A DNA stretch of 58,620 bases from Lachnospiraceae bacterium UBA6403 (GTDB taxonomy: Bacteria > Bacillota > Clostridia > Lachnospirales > Lachnospiraceae), in the NCBI GenBank assembly GCA_002437435.1, contig DJPV01000038.1:1-58620 (forward strand). Reading direction: 5' to 3'. The notes under the pieces were generated by a model that ran no database searches, was not told the DNA's origin, and worked only from the letters and a program-made list of their open reading frames with translations. Below are positions 27,123-35,607 of the stretch, in pieces. Within the stretch, counting starts at the first letter, position 1. The number at the start of each line of letters is the position of its first letter. Both the position numbers and the translations under genes were made by a program.

Positions 27123-27139
27123 ACATAACATCGTTATGT
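27123..27139. promoter_or_regulatory. Candidate TetR operator 2
   Basis: Palindrome ACATAACATCGTTATGT, 50 bases upstream of the TetR start. Seven-base arms are identical to those of the site at 26380-26396. The best explanation is autorepression by the TetR protein. Confidence 0.75.
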
Positions 27140-27241
27140 TACATCTAACTTGAATATATGTCAACCCCTTTTTTTATATTATATTTGCTGTATTTCTGGC
27201 TAAATATTAAATCTGCTTGACGCCTTTACATGCTGCAACAA

Positions 27242-27498
27242 GCATTTCCGGTTCATATAACATAATTGCCGTTGCTTCCGTATAATAAAATCTCTACATG
27301 ACGACACTCACGCAGTTTTTCGTTATGCGAAACACATTGCCAGCACCTGTGGGTGCTTGTTTGAGCTCGAAGAGCGAGTTAGCACGGAGCAGGTGCGCAT
27401 CAGGCATGTGTTTCAAATAGAAAAACAAGTGCGTCTCATGTAGAGATTTTATCAGGAGGAAGTTAATCGGCATATTCAGAATATAAAACCGGAAATGC
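27242..27498. repeat. Structured repeat, copy B
   Basis: Terminal arms GCATTTCCGGTT (27242) and AACCGGAAATGC (27487-27498), then inner arms AAAATCTCTACATGA / TCTCATGTAGAGATTTT. The core has the same orientation and sequence motifs as copy A, with paired changes in the outer helix. With copy A it brackets the three-gene ABC/TetR cassette as a direct repeat. The remainder of the gap 27140-27696 holds the terminator listed next and no gene. A minus-strand frame at 27294-27500 is spurious. Confidence 0.8.
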
Positions 27499-27517
27499 AC
27501 TTAATACAATATAAAAA

Positions 27518-27574
27518 GGACTCCGGCATATATTCAAGGATTGATTCATTGAAAAACATGCGAAACCGGAGTCC
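27518..27574 (-). terminator. Terminator of the lipoprotein/RND operon
   Basis: GGACTCCGG at 27518-27526 pairs with CCGGAGTCC at 27566-27574; the loop is about 39 bases. CTTTTTATAT follows on the minus strand. It lies about 120 bases after the lipoprotein stop. Confidence 0.7.
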
Positions 27575-27696
27575 CTATGTCAAACTATATTCTTTTTTCT
27601 ACTGCGGATGTCCTGGCGAGGCATCCTTTTGTCTTAAATCGTAAACAAAGTCCAAACCAATGCCTTTTTACAGTGCAAACGATTTTCATTTGTTAA

Positions 27697-29844
27697 TTAC
27701 TTACTGATTGAATCGGTCTTGATGATGAACTTAACGCTGCCCTTCATATCGTCTGAGATTCCACCGAAGGACTCATAAGCTTCACCGGCCTTGATGACCT
27801 TATCACATTTCTCTGACAGAGAATCCAGATCCTTTTCTGCACCATTTACAGCATCAACGATCTTATCTGTACCATCAGATAACTGCTTGCTTCCATCCTT
27901 TAAATCACCACTTGCATCTGTAAGCTTTGTTGCACCATCCTTTAATGTGCCTGCTCCTTCTTTCAGAGTGTTTGCACCCTTGGATAAGCTTCCTGCACCA
28001 CCATTTAACTTAACCATACCGGTATACAGGTCTTTTGTTCCTGAATATACTTTCTGTAATCCTGTATTGAGGGCTGATGCTCCTGTTGCAAGCTGTCCAA
28101 CGCTGGTCTTTAATGTTGTGAGCTGTGAGCTGAATGAGCTTAACTTGTTAAGTACCAGATTTGCACCATAGGAAAGACCATCCTGATATGCTGTAGCATA
28201 ACCTGTCTTATAACCTTCTATATAAGCTGTGCCATATGCTGACTGATAAGCTGTACCATAAGCGCTGCCATATCCGGCTGTGAATGCATTTGTATAAGCT
28301 GTGCCATAAGCTGTTCCGTAACCTGACTTATAAGCTGCTCCGTATACATCACCATATACTGCTGTGAATGCTTTTGTCATTGCTTCATCCGGCTGTGAAC
28401 CTGTCATCTTTTCATAAGCATCCGCGAAGTCCTTGAAATATGTTGCAAACTGATTTTTTGCCTCTGATGCTACTGTTTCAGATGAAGGTGCTGCTGCCTG
28501 TGCCTCTTTTATAACTGCATCCTTAGACGGTGCTGCTGCCTTGCCATTCTTCTGTGCCTCAGCAGTAACTGCATCCTTATCAACACTTGCTGCAATCTTA
28601 TCTTTATTTGCTGTCAGATTATTTGTGATATTATTTGTGATCGTTGTCTTAACAGCAGATTTCTCTTTATCGCTTAATTCTGTCTTTGTTGGAAGGCTGA
28701 TTCCCTTTACTGCTTTATTTAATTTTGAAAGTCCATCGCTGATCTGCTTTGATCCTGATAAGACACCATTATCACCTTCAAATGCTGCCTTTAATGTACC
28801 GGCACCTGTTGTAGCTGAGTCAACACCCTGAGCCAGTGTAAGAGATCCCTTATAAAGATCATCTGCTCCGGTCTTTACCTGTGAGATACCATCTGATACA
28901 GAAGCTACACCATCTGTATAGTCTTTGATTCCTGATACCAGAGAATCCATACCTTCACTGTATGTGTCGACCAGTTCGTTGATATCGGATTCAGCATCTT
29001 TCAGATCTTTATTATCGCTGTCCTTTGATAAGAAACCGGTTGAAGCAACTGTCATTGTCATGTCCAGAGAGAAATCTGTACAATCAGCTGTAACCTCGAA
29101 GTAATCCGGAATCTCAACATCCAGTTTCTGAAGATCCAGGCTGTCCTGAAGACCAGGCATGCCCATACCTACAACGATACTGTTGTTTCCATCATTTACA
29201 ACCTGACCATTCTCAACCTTGATATTTGAGAACTTATCATTTGATAAGATCATACCGGTTGCCATCAGGAAAGGAGTATATACATCTCCGCTCTTTGAAT
29301 TATTTACATATTCAAATCTCATCTTTACCTTGCCGCTCTTGCCTGCGAGCTGATCCGGTGCAATCTCCTGATCATCCAGATAATAAGTAACCTTTACTTC
29401 TACAGGGATCTGCTCCTCTGACTTGCCCTGATAGTAAATGGAATTACCATCCGCCTGCCATACAAGCTCACCGTTGTTCTCTGTAAATGTCTCATCACCT
29501 TTTACATTCTCGATATCAGTCAGGTTACTGCTATCCTTAATGGTTGCTGCACCGTCTGTGTTCTTTAACCATTCACTGACGATGACATCCTGCTTATTTC
29601 CTGCTGCATCAGCAACAACGTAAACGGTCTCATCTTTATCACTGTCAGTGTCCTCAGAAAGTCCGATAGAGTTTCCAAGCACATCTGATAATTCTTCATC
29701 ACTCTTGCTCATGATTTCCGGGTTCTCTAATGTCTGTACTTCACCTGTTGCTGCGCTGCCACAACCTGTAACAGATAACATCATTGCACCACTTAAAGCG
29801 ATCGCCATAAATCTTTTTCTTGCTTTCATATTTTTATAACTCAT
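27697..29844 (-). CDS. Lipoprotein with heptad-glycine and YxxA tetrapeptide repeats, RND partner
   Basis: A 715-residue exported protein. Residues 1-28 are a signal peptide with lipobox SVTGC, so it is anchored outside the membrane. Residues about 290-380 and 590-690 carry L..G-spaced heptads (ISQVKTGADDLYKGSLTLAQ) as seen in YhgE/Pip-type and MMPL-linked coiled coils. Residues about 490-556 are 16 tandem tetrapeptides of the form Tyr/Phe-x-x-Ala/Gly, such as YGTAYGTAYTNAFTAGYGSA. It follows the MMPL exporter gene by 20 bases, so it is probably its extracytoplasmic partner. GGAGG precedes the ATG. No enzyme motif is seen. Confidence 0.75.
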   Translation of the reverse strand: MSYKNMKARKRFMAIALSGAMMLSVTGCGSAATGEVQTLENPEIMSKSDEELSDVLGNSIGLSEDTDSDKDETVYVVADAAGNKQDVIVSEWLKNTDGAATIKDSSNLTDIENVKGDETFTENNGELVWQADGNSIYYQGKSEEQIPVEVKVTYYLDDQEIAPDQLAGKSGKVKMRFEYVNNSKSGDVYTPFLMATGMILSNDKFSNIKVENGQVVNDGNNSIVVGMGMPGLQDSLDLQKLDVEIPDYFEVTADCTDFSLDMTMTVASTGFLSKDSDNKDLKDAESDINELVDTYSEGMDSLVSGIKDYTDGVASVSDGISQVKTGADDLYKGSLTLAQGVDSATTGAGTLKAAFEGDNGVLSGSKQISDGLSKLNKAVKGISLPTKTELSDKEKSAVKTTITNNITNNLTANKDKIAASVDKDAVTAEAQKNGKAAAPSKDAVIKEAQAAAPSSETVASEAKNQFATYFKDFADAYEKMTGSQPDEAMTKAFTAVYGDVYGAAYKSGYGTAYGTAYTNAFTAGYGSAYGTAYQSAYGTAYIEGYKTGYATAYQDGLSYGANLVLNKLSSFSSQLTTLKTSVGQLATGASALNTGLQKVYSGTKDLYTGMVKLNGGAGSLSKGANTLKEGAGTLKDGATKLTDASGDLKDGSKQLSDGTDKIVDAVNGAEKDLDSLSEKCDKVIKAGEAYESFGGISDDMKGSVKFIIKTDSISK

Positions 29845-29864
29845 ACTAATTACCTCCTACATTA

Positions 29865-32147
29865 CTACTGTCCGTCAGCAGGACCATTTGAATCATTATT
29901 TACATCTATATATTTATCATCGTCACTGTAACTGTCATCAAAATCAAAGTTATCGAATTTTCCGGTACTCTTCTTTGCAAATGACCTGTCCTCATTCAGG
30001 AAATCATCATCATTTGCTGCTTTCTGTTCCTGAGCCGGATCAGCATTTCCTGCTCCTGCATAAGCTGCTTTCTGTTTGCCAGTGATCCCCTTGAATCCAA
30101 TCGTTGTGTGGATGATCAGCTTATCGAATAACATCAACGCTGCAGGAAGCAGGAAGATTACGACAAACATACTAATGATAGCACCTCTTGCCATCAGAGT
30201 ACATAATGAACTGATCATATCGATTTCAGAGTAACAGCCAACACCGAAGGTTGCGGCGAAGAAGCTTAATGCACTTACGATAATGGATACCATAGAAGTC
30301 TGAAGTGCAACTGTAACTGCTTCTTTCTTAGGAAGACCATTACTTCTCTCTCTCTTATATCTTGTTGTCATCAGGATCGCATAGTCAACAGTAGAACCAA
30401 GCTGGATCGTACCGATAACGATAGATGCGATGAATGGTAATGTTGTATTTGTATATGCCGGAATACCCATGTTGATGAAGATCGCAAATTCGATCACACA
30501 TACCAGAATAATTGGAAGTGATACGGATTTGAATACGAATAAGATGATCAACAGGATAACACCGATAGATACGGTACTTACTGTGTTAAAGTCCTTATCT
30601 GTGATCTCGATCAGATCCTTTGTACAAGGAGCTTCACCGATCAGCATGCCCTTACTGTCATATTTGTGGATGATCGCATTGATCTCATCACACTGTGTAT
30701 TTACTTCATCACTTGCTACTTTATATTCTGACATGACCAACATCAGTTTCCATTCGCCATTGTCAAGCTTGGATTTCAGATCCTGTGGGATCATGCTCTG
30801 TGGAATCATAGGACCAACTACAGATTCCAGACCAAGTACAGTCTTAACACCCTTTACATCTTTAATCTCTGAAATGATATTGTTAACTTTCTTTTCATCC
30901 AATGTACTGTCAAGCAGGATCATATGTGTAGAACTCATATCAAATTCTTCTTCCAGCTTCTGGTTTGCCTGAATACTTGGAAGATCTTCCGGTAATGAAC
31001 TGTCAAGATTATAGTAAACATCTGTATGTGTATAACCATATAAAGCAGGAATCAGAAGGAGCAGGAATAAGATGTGGAAGATCCAGTACTTATTTACAAT
31101 AAATTTACTAATCTTATCAAACTTAGGAAGTAAGGATCTGTGGCATGTCTTCTCGATCGGCTTATCAAAGATCAGGATCATGGATGGAAGTACGGTTACA
31201 CAACAGATAACACCGATAACAACACCCTTCGCCATAACGATACCAAGGTCAAGACCTAAGGTAAAGGTCATGAAACACAATGCAACGAAGCCGGCTACTG
31301 TAGTGATCGAACTACCGATAACCGATGAGAAGGTGGAAGCAATTGCATCTGCCATAGCTTCTTTATTCTCTTTTCCATTTACCTTTTTCTCTTCCTGATA
31401 ACTGTGCCACAGGAAGATCGAGTAGTCCATTGTTACACCTAACTGCAGGACTGCGGTAAGTGCCTGTGTTATGTAGGATATCTCTCCTTTGAATACATTT
31501 GTTCCTAAGTTATATATGATTGCCATACCGATGCTTAATAAGAAGAAGATCGGTGCAAGGAAGGAATCCATAGTCAGTGATAATACGATCAGTGATAAGA
31601 TAACTGCTATGGTTACATAGATTGGAACCTCTTTATCACACAGATCCTTGGTATCTGTTACAACGGCTGACATACCACTGATAAAGCACTGCTTACTTGC
31701 TAACTTTCTGATCTGAGTGATCGCTTCCATTGTCTCATCGGAAGACATTGTTGTTTTAAAGATAATAGCCATCATCGTACAATCGTCATTACGATATGCT
31801 TCTCTGATATCTTTTGGTAATATCTCATCCGGAATTGAAATATCCATAATTGAATCATACCAGATAACAGTATCAACATTGTCTACCTGTTCCATTTGTT
31901 TTTTCAACTTGACGACATCTTTATCGTCCATCCCTTCTACAAGGCACAGGGAGAAAGCACCCGTTCCGAAATCATCTGCCAGAATATCCTGACCTTTCAT
32001 GGTTTCGATATCCTTTGGTAAATATGAAAGTACATCATAATTTACTCTGGTTTTTAAGAAACCAATCGCTGCCGGGATCAAAAGCAGGATACTGATAATT
32101 AAGATCGGTACACGAAGCTTTACGATCGCCTTTCCAAATTTGTTCAT
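29865..32147 (-). CDS. MMPL/RND-family exporter
   Basis: A 760-residue transporter with 12 predicted helices in two homologous halves. Half one holds GFLKTRVNYDVLSYLPKDIE then the loop and a helix bundle with GVTMDYSIFLWHSYQEEK. Half two holds LGSTVDYAILMTTRYKRERS. The paired Asp-Tyr in each half is the proton-relay signature of MMPL proteins. The C-terminus is an acidic tail of about 80 residues. Such proteins export lipids or hydrophobic molecules by proton motive force. It forms an operon with the lipoprotein, and a TetR gene lies upstream with palindromes between them. Confidence 0.9.
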   Translation of the reverse strand: MNKFGKAIVKLRVPILIISILLLIPAAIGFLKTRVNYDVLSYLPKDIETMKGQDILADDFGTGAFSLCLVEGMDDKDVVKLKKQMEQVDNVDTVIWYDSIMDISIPDEILPKDIREAYRNDDCTMMAIIFKTTMSSDETMEAITQIRKLASKQCFISGMSAVVTDTKDLCDKEVPIYVTIAVILSLIVLSLTMDSFLAPIFFLLSIGMAIIYNLGTNVFKGEISYITQALTAVLQLGVTMDYSIFLWHSYQEEKKVNGKENKEAMADAIASTFSSVIGSSITTVAGFVALCFMTFTLGLDLGIVMAKGVVIGVICCVTVLPSMILIFDKPIEKTCHRSLLPKFDKISKFIVNKYWIFHILFLLLLIPALYGYTHTDVYYNLDSSLPEDLPSIQANQKLEEEFDMSSTHMILLDSTLDEKKVNNIISEIKDVKGVKTVLGLESVVGPMIPQSMIPQDLKSKLDNGEWKLMLVMSEYKVASDEVNTQCDEINAIIHKYDSKGMLIGEAPCTKDLIEITDKDFNTVSTVSIGVILLIILFVFKSVSLPIILVCVIEFAIFINMGIPAYTNTTLPFIASIVIGTIQLGSTVDYAILMTTRYKRERSNGLPKKEAVTVALQTSMVSIIVSALSFFAATFGVGCYSEIDMISSLCTLMARGAIISMFVVIFLLPAALMLFDKLIIHTTIGFKGITGKQKAAYAGAGNADPAQEQKAANDDDFLNEDRSFAKKSTGKFDNFDFDDSYSDDDKYIDVNNDSNGPADGQ

Positions 32148-32174
32148 AGAATCAACCCTTTCATTAATACAAAA

Positions 32175-32206
32175 ATGAACGGAAACGTTTTCCTGTTTCC
32201 GTTCAT
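32175..32206 (-). terminator. Leader hairpin with T-run before the RND gene
   Basis: A perfect 12-bp stem ATGAACGGAAAC / GTTTCCGTTCAT with an eight-base loop, followed on the minus strand by TTTTTGTATT. It sits 28 bases before the RND start and downstream of the likely promoter and operator. It therefore may act as an attenuator in the leader rather than only ending the TetR transcript. Confidence 0.65.
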
Positions 32207-32233
32207 AGAATATGATTATTTTGTTTGTTTGTA

Positions 32234-32289
32234 ATTATACAAGATTTTAGGGTTGACAATTTTTTTGACATTTACCCTAAAATGTCAAA
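32234..32289 (-). promoter_or_regulatory. Promoter and nested palindromes upstream of the RND operon
   Basis: TTTTAGGGT (32245-32253) and ACCCTAAAA (32274-32282) are inverted. Overlapping them, TTTGACATTT (32264-32273) and AAATGTCAAA (32280-32289) form a second palindrome. A TATAAT at 32239-32234 on the minus strand lies just downstream, with TTGTCA 14 bases before it. This would be a repressor-controlled promoter, most simply bound by the TetR protein encoded upstream. Confidence 0.6.
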
Positions 32290-32385
32290 ACGCAATCTAA
32301 AATAAGTATAAACAAAGGCTGAACACCTGATAAAATTTATCATTTTCTGTGTTCTCTGCTATTTATAAAATACTGGCATCTTCTG

Positions 32386-32949
32386 CTACAATCTGTCGTG
32401 ATCTGATATATAAACCGCCTGCTTACATTTCTCAAGCATCTCACGCATATAAGTTGCGAGCTTCTCCGGTGTCATCTTCATGCCGCCCTTTGCCCATTCA
32501 ACGATGATCCCGCAGATTCCATATGCAAAGAATCGGGAAAATACAGCTCTTTCCTCATTCTTCAGATGAGATTTCTCATCAAGAATATCGATGGCATCCT
32601 CAAAGGTCTGCTCTGCTACCTCAAGCATATACTGAATAATATATTCTTCCGCATGCCTGATCGTATTAATATAGAACTTTTTCTCCTCCTGCATCTGTGT
32701 CAGGATTGCTCCTAATTTCTCATCCCAGTTCTCTAAGGATATACCCTTCATATTCGGAGCAAATAATTCATTGAAATAGATCCAGACTAACAGCTCGTAT
32801 TTATCCTGAAAATGGTAGTAAAATGTCTGTCTCTTGATTCCGCATCGATCTGTAATATCACTGATCGATATTTTGTCATATGGCTTTTCTCGGGTCAGCT
32901 CCTTTGCACTTAATGCTATGGCTTTCTTTGTAAGATTTGATTCAGGCAT
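32386..32949 (-). CDS. TetR-family regulator (DhaS-like) of the RND operon
   Basis: A 187-residue protein. The frame is open to 33012, but ATG 32949 (MPESNLTKKAIALSAKEL) is where family similarity begins; no strong ribosome binding site marks either start. ISISDITDRCGIKRQTFYYH is the helix-turn-helix, followed by FQDKYELLVWIYF, typical of the TetR_C_8/DhaS-like group. The gene lies immediately upstream of nested palindromes before the RND operon in the same direction, so it probably regulates that exporter. The inducer is unknown. Confidence 0.85.
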   Translation of the reverse strand: MPESNLTKKAIALSAKELTREKPYDKISISDITDRCGIKRQTFYYHFQDKYELLVWIYFNELFAPNMKGISLENWDEKLGAILTQMQEEKKFYINTIRHAEEYIIQYMLEVAEQTFEDAIDILDEKSHLKNEERAVFSRFFAYGICGIIVEWAKGGMKMTPEKLATYMREMLEKCKQAVYISDHDRL

Positions 32950-33046
32950 GTTCGTATAACTCTTTCTATATAATAATATCCCCATATATCTAAAATGCAG
33001 ATCCTCTTCCACATCTCAAACATATGGGGACAGTATAGCACATTTA

Positions 33047-35128
33047 TTATAACTCGGGCAACATATCTTTCATGCTGTTTAAACCAATCATCAAGGTTGA
33101 TGTATTATGAAGAAGTGCGGATGTTGTCGGTGCAATCACACCTGCTACCCCGAGCACGATCAAGCCTGTATTAAAGCCTACAATAAAGCGGTAATTCCTG
33201 TGAATCCGCTTCATCAAAAGATTTGCAAGCGTCTTCAATGTCACGATCTCATCCAGACTGTCTGCATCAATCGTAATATCTGCAACCTCTCTTGCTATCT
33301 CTGCGCCATCACTGATCGCGATACCTGCATCTGCTGCCGAAAGTGCCGGTGAATCGTTGATGCCATCACCGATCATAATAACCTTTCTGCCTGCCGCCTT
33401 CTCACGTTCTACAAATGCCGCCTTATCCTCCGGTAATACCTCAGAATAATATTCATCGACTCCGACATGCTCTGCGATCGCCTTTGCCGTCCGTTCACAG
33501 TCACCGGTCATCATAACGACCTTCGAAATTCCAACTGCCTTTAATCGTTCTACGATGTCCGCAGATTCTTCTCTTAATGGATCTTCTATCAGGATCGCTG
33601 CTGCAAGCTCATTATCGATTGCCAGATAGAGGTGGGAATATTCCACCGGAAGATTCTCAAATACATCTTCCATGCCCTCCGGTATCGTACATTTCTCATC
33701 TTCAAATACAAAATGATAACTGCCGATGATCGCTTTTGAATCACCGATCGTTGTCGAGATTCCATGGGCTACAATATATTTGACTTCTGAATGCATCTCC
33801 TCATGATCCAGATTCTTTCGCTTTGCCGCATCCACAACTGCCTTTGCGATCGAATGTGGGAAATGCTCTTCCAGACAGGCAGCGATACGAAGCAGCTCGT
33901 CTTCACTTGTTCCGTTAAAGGAAACAACGCCTGCCACTGTAGGCTGTGCCTTGGTCAATGTTCCTGTCTTATCAAATACGATTGTATCTGCTTCTGCTAC
34001 CGCTTCCAGATATTTTCCACCCTTAACTGTGATCTTATGACTTCCTGCCTCACGGATCGCTGATAATACCGATACCGGCATCGCAAGCTTTAATGCGCAG
34101 GAATAATCAACCATCAGGATCGCCAGTGCTTTCGTTACGTTTCTGGTAAGCAGATAGGTAAGTATCGTACCACCCAAGCTGTATGGTACCAGACGGTCTG
34201 CCAGATGCTCCGCCTTGCCCTCCAGATTGGATTTCAGCTTCTCGGACTCATCGATCATCTGTGCGATCTTCTCATACCTGCTGGAACCGGATACCTCTTT
34301 TACTTCTATTATAAGGGAGCCTTCTTCTACTACGGTTCCTGCATATACCACATTGCCTGTCGTACGTCTGACGGATACGGATTCTCCTGTAAGTGATGCC
34401 TGATTTACCATAGCCTCACCATCACAGACAGTTCCGTCAAACGGAATGATCGTTCCGACATTGACAACGACATGATCACCTTTCACGATCGTATCCGAAT
34501 CAACCAGGATCTCACTGTCCTCTGTCTTTAACCAGACCTTGCCAACATTTAGCGACATCGTACGTGCCAGATCATCCACCGATTTCTTATGTGTCCACTC
34601 CTCAAGCAGTTCACCGATCCCAAGCAGGAACATGATCGAACCTGCAGTCTTCATATCACCACGTAAGACAGATACTCCAATGGATGTTGCATCCAGTACC
34701 GGAACCTCGATCTTGCCCTTTGCAAGTGTCTTTAAGCCCTTCCAGATATACTTGACTGACATCAGACCAGTGTAGGCTGCTGATATCGGATATGGAAGGA
34801 ACCATTTTCTTGCATAATGGAAGATAACCTTATCGATCAGCTTCTCCTGATACATTGCATTTGTCTCTCTGCCGCTCCGCTCCAGATAACCATTTGGAAC
34901 TTTTACATCCTCATAATGGAATCTGCGAAGTCTGTCGATGATGACATCATCGTTTCCTGTATAGCAGATCACTGCATCTGCTGTCCGGTCATACACCTTT
35001 GCCGAGCTGACCGGTTCAAATGACTCCAGATAATACAAGAGAATATCTGCTTCTTCATATGACATACGATTCTGACACATATGCACACGAAGTCTGCCCT
35101 TCATCTTATCTTTTATTATGAATTTCAA
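33047..35128 (-). CDS. P1B-type metal-transporting ATPase with DYSCALK motif
   Basis: A 693-residue P-type ATPase, TTG start. The N-terminal 100 residues resemble a degenerate HMA domain without CxxC. LTGESVSVRRTTGNVVYAGT is the actuator motif, DKTGTLTK the phosphorylation site, HFPHSIAKAV the P1B His-Pro-type nucleotide motif, and MIGDGINDSPALSAADAGIA the hinge. In the membrane helix that usually reads CPC the sequence is VDYSCALKLAMP, with Ser-Cys-Ala in place of Cys-Pro-Cys. That implies a metal site other than the classic Cu/Zn type. A small DUF6110-like gene lies directly upstream, a pairing seen in other Clostridia. The ion is unknown. Confidence 0.9.
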   Translation of the reverse strand: MKFIIKDKMKGRLRVHMCQNRMSYEEADILLYYLESFEPVSSAKVYDRTADAVICYTGNDDVIIDRLRRFHYEDVKVPNGYLERSGRETNAMYQEKLIDKVIFHYARKWFLPYPISAAYTGLMSVKYIWKGLKTLAKGKIEVPVLDATSIGVSVLRGDMKTAGSIMFLLGIGELLEEWTHKKSVDDLARTMSLNVGKVWLKTEDSEILVDSDTIVKGDHVVVNVGTIIPFDGTVCDGEAMVNQASLTGESVSVRRTTGNVVYAGTVVEEGSLIIEVKEVSGSSRYEKIAQMIDESEKLKSNLEGKAEHLADRLVPYSLGGTILTYLLTRNVTKALAILMVDYSCALKLAMPVSVLSAIREAGSHKITVKGGKYLEAVAEADTIVFDKTGTLTKAQPTVAGVVSFNGTSEDELLRIAACLEEHFPHSIAKAVVDAAKRKNLDHEEMHSEVKYIVAHGISTTIGDSKAIIGSYHFVFEDEKCTIPEGMEDVFENLPVEYSHLYLAIDNELAAAILIEDPLREESADIVERLKAVGISKVVMMTGDCERTAKAIAEHVGVDEYYSEVLPEDKAAFVEREKAAGRKVIMIGDGINDSPALSAADAGIAISDGAEIAREVADITIDADSLDEIVTLKTLANLLMKRIHRNYRFIVGFNTGLIVLGVAGVIAPTTSALLHNTSTLMIGLNSMKDMLPEL

Positions 35129-35157
35129 TTCAGCTCATCCTCTTATCTAATTTCTTA

Positions 35158-35469
35158 TTATGCTTCTGTGTTTTCTGCTGCTTCACAAGCACATTCAGCA
35201 GTTTCTTCTGCTGTCTCAGCAGGAATATCTTCTACAACGACATCTTCTGCTGCTTCACGGTCTGCATTGATCTGCTTTGCACCCTGATAAATGTCATCTA
35301 CATTTTCCTGGATCGTTGTCGCTGTATTCATAACACACTTCTTAGCACGAAGGGCTGCTGCTGTACAGTTTGTGTAAACCTTCTTTGCATCCTTGCTTGA
35401 TAATACCTTGATACCTGCTGTACCAAATAATAAACCTGCTGCAAATATTCCAACTTTCTTAATATCCAT
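35158..35469 (-). CDS. Small membrane-associated partner of the P1B ATPase (DUF6110-like)
   Basis: A 103-residue protein. Residues 1-24 form a hydrophobic segment (KKVGIFAAGLLFGTAGIKVL). SSKDAKKVYTNCTAAALRAK follows, then a helical stretch and an acidic tail rich in Glu and Ala with two Cys (ECACEA). It matches the layout I know from DUF6110 proteins, which accompany SCALK-type P1B ATPases. It may act as a metal chaperone or regulator of the pump. AGGAGG precedes the ATG, and the gap to the ATPase gene is 29 bases. The family name is from memory. Confidence 0.75.
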   Translation of the reverse strand: MDIKKVGIFAAGLLFGTAGIKVLSSKDAKKVYTNCTAAALRAKKCVMNTATTIQENVDDIYQGAKQINADREAAEDVVVEDIPAETAEETAECACEAAENTEA

Positions 35470-35607
35470 GATAAATTACCTCCTGAAATAAAAACTCATT
35501 TTGATGCACATTATAGCATTTTTTTCTTTTTCGTAAATCCCTTTTTGCAATAAATTCACGCATTTTTTACAATTGAATATTCGTGAAAATGTACACTTGT
35601 TCCACCC

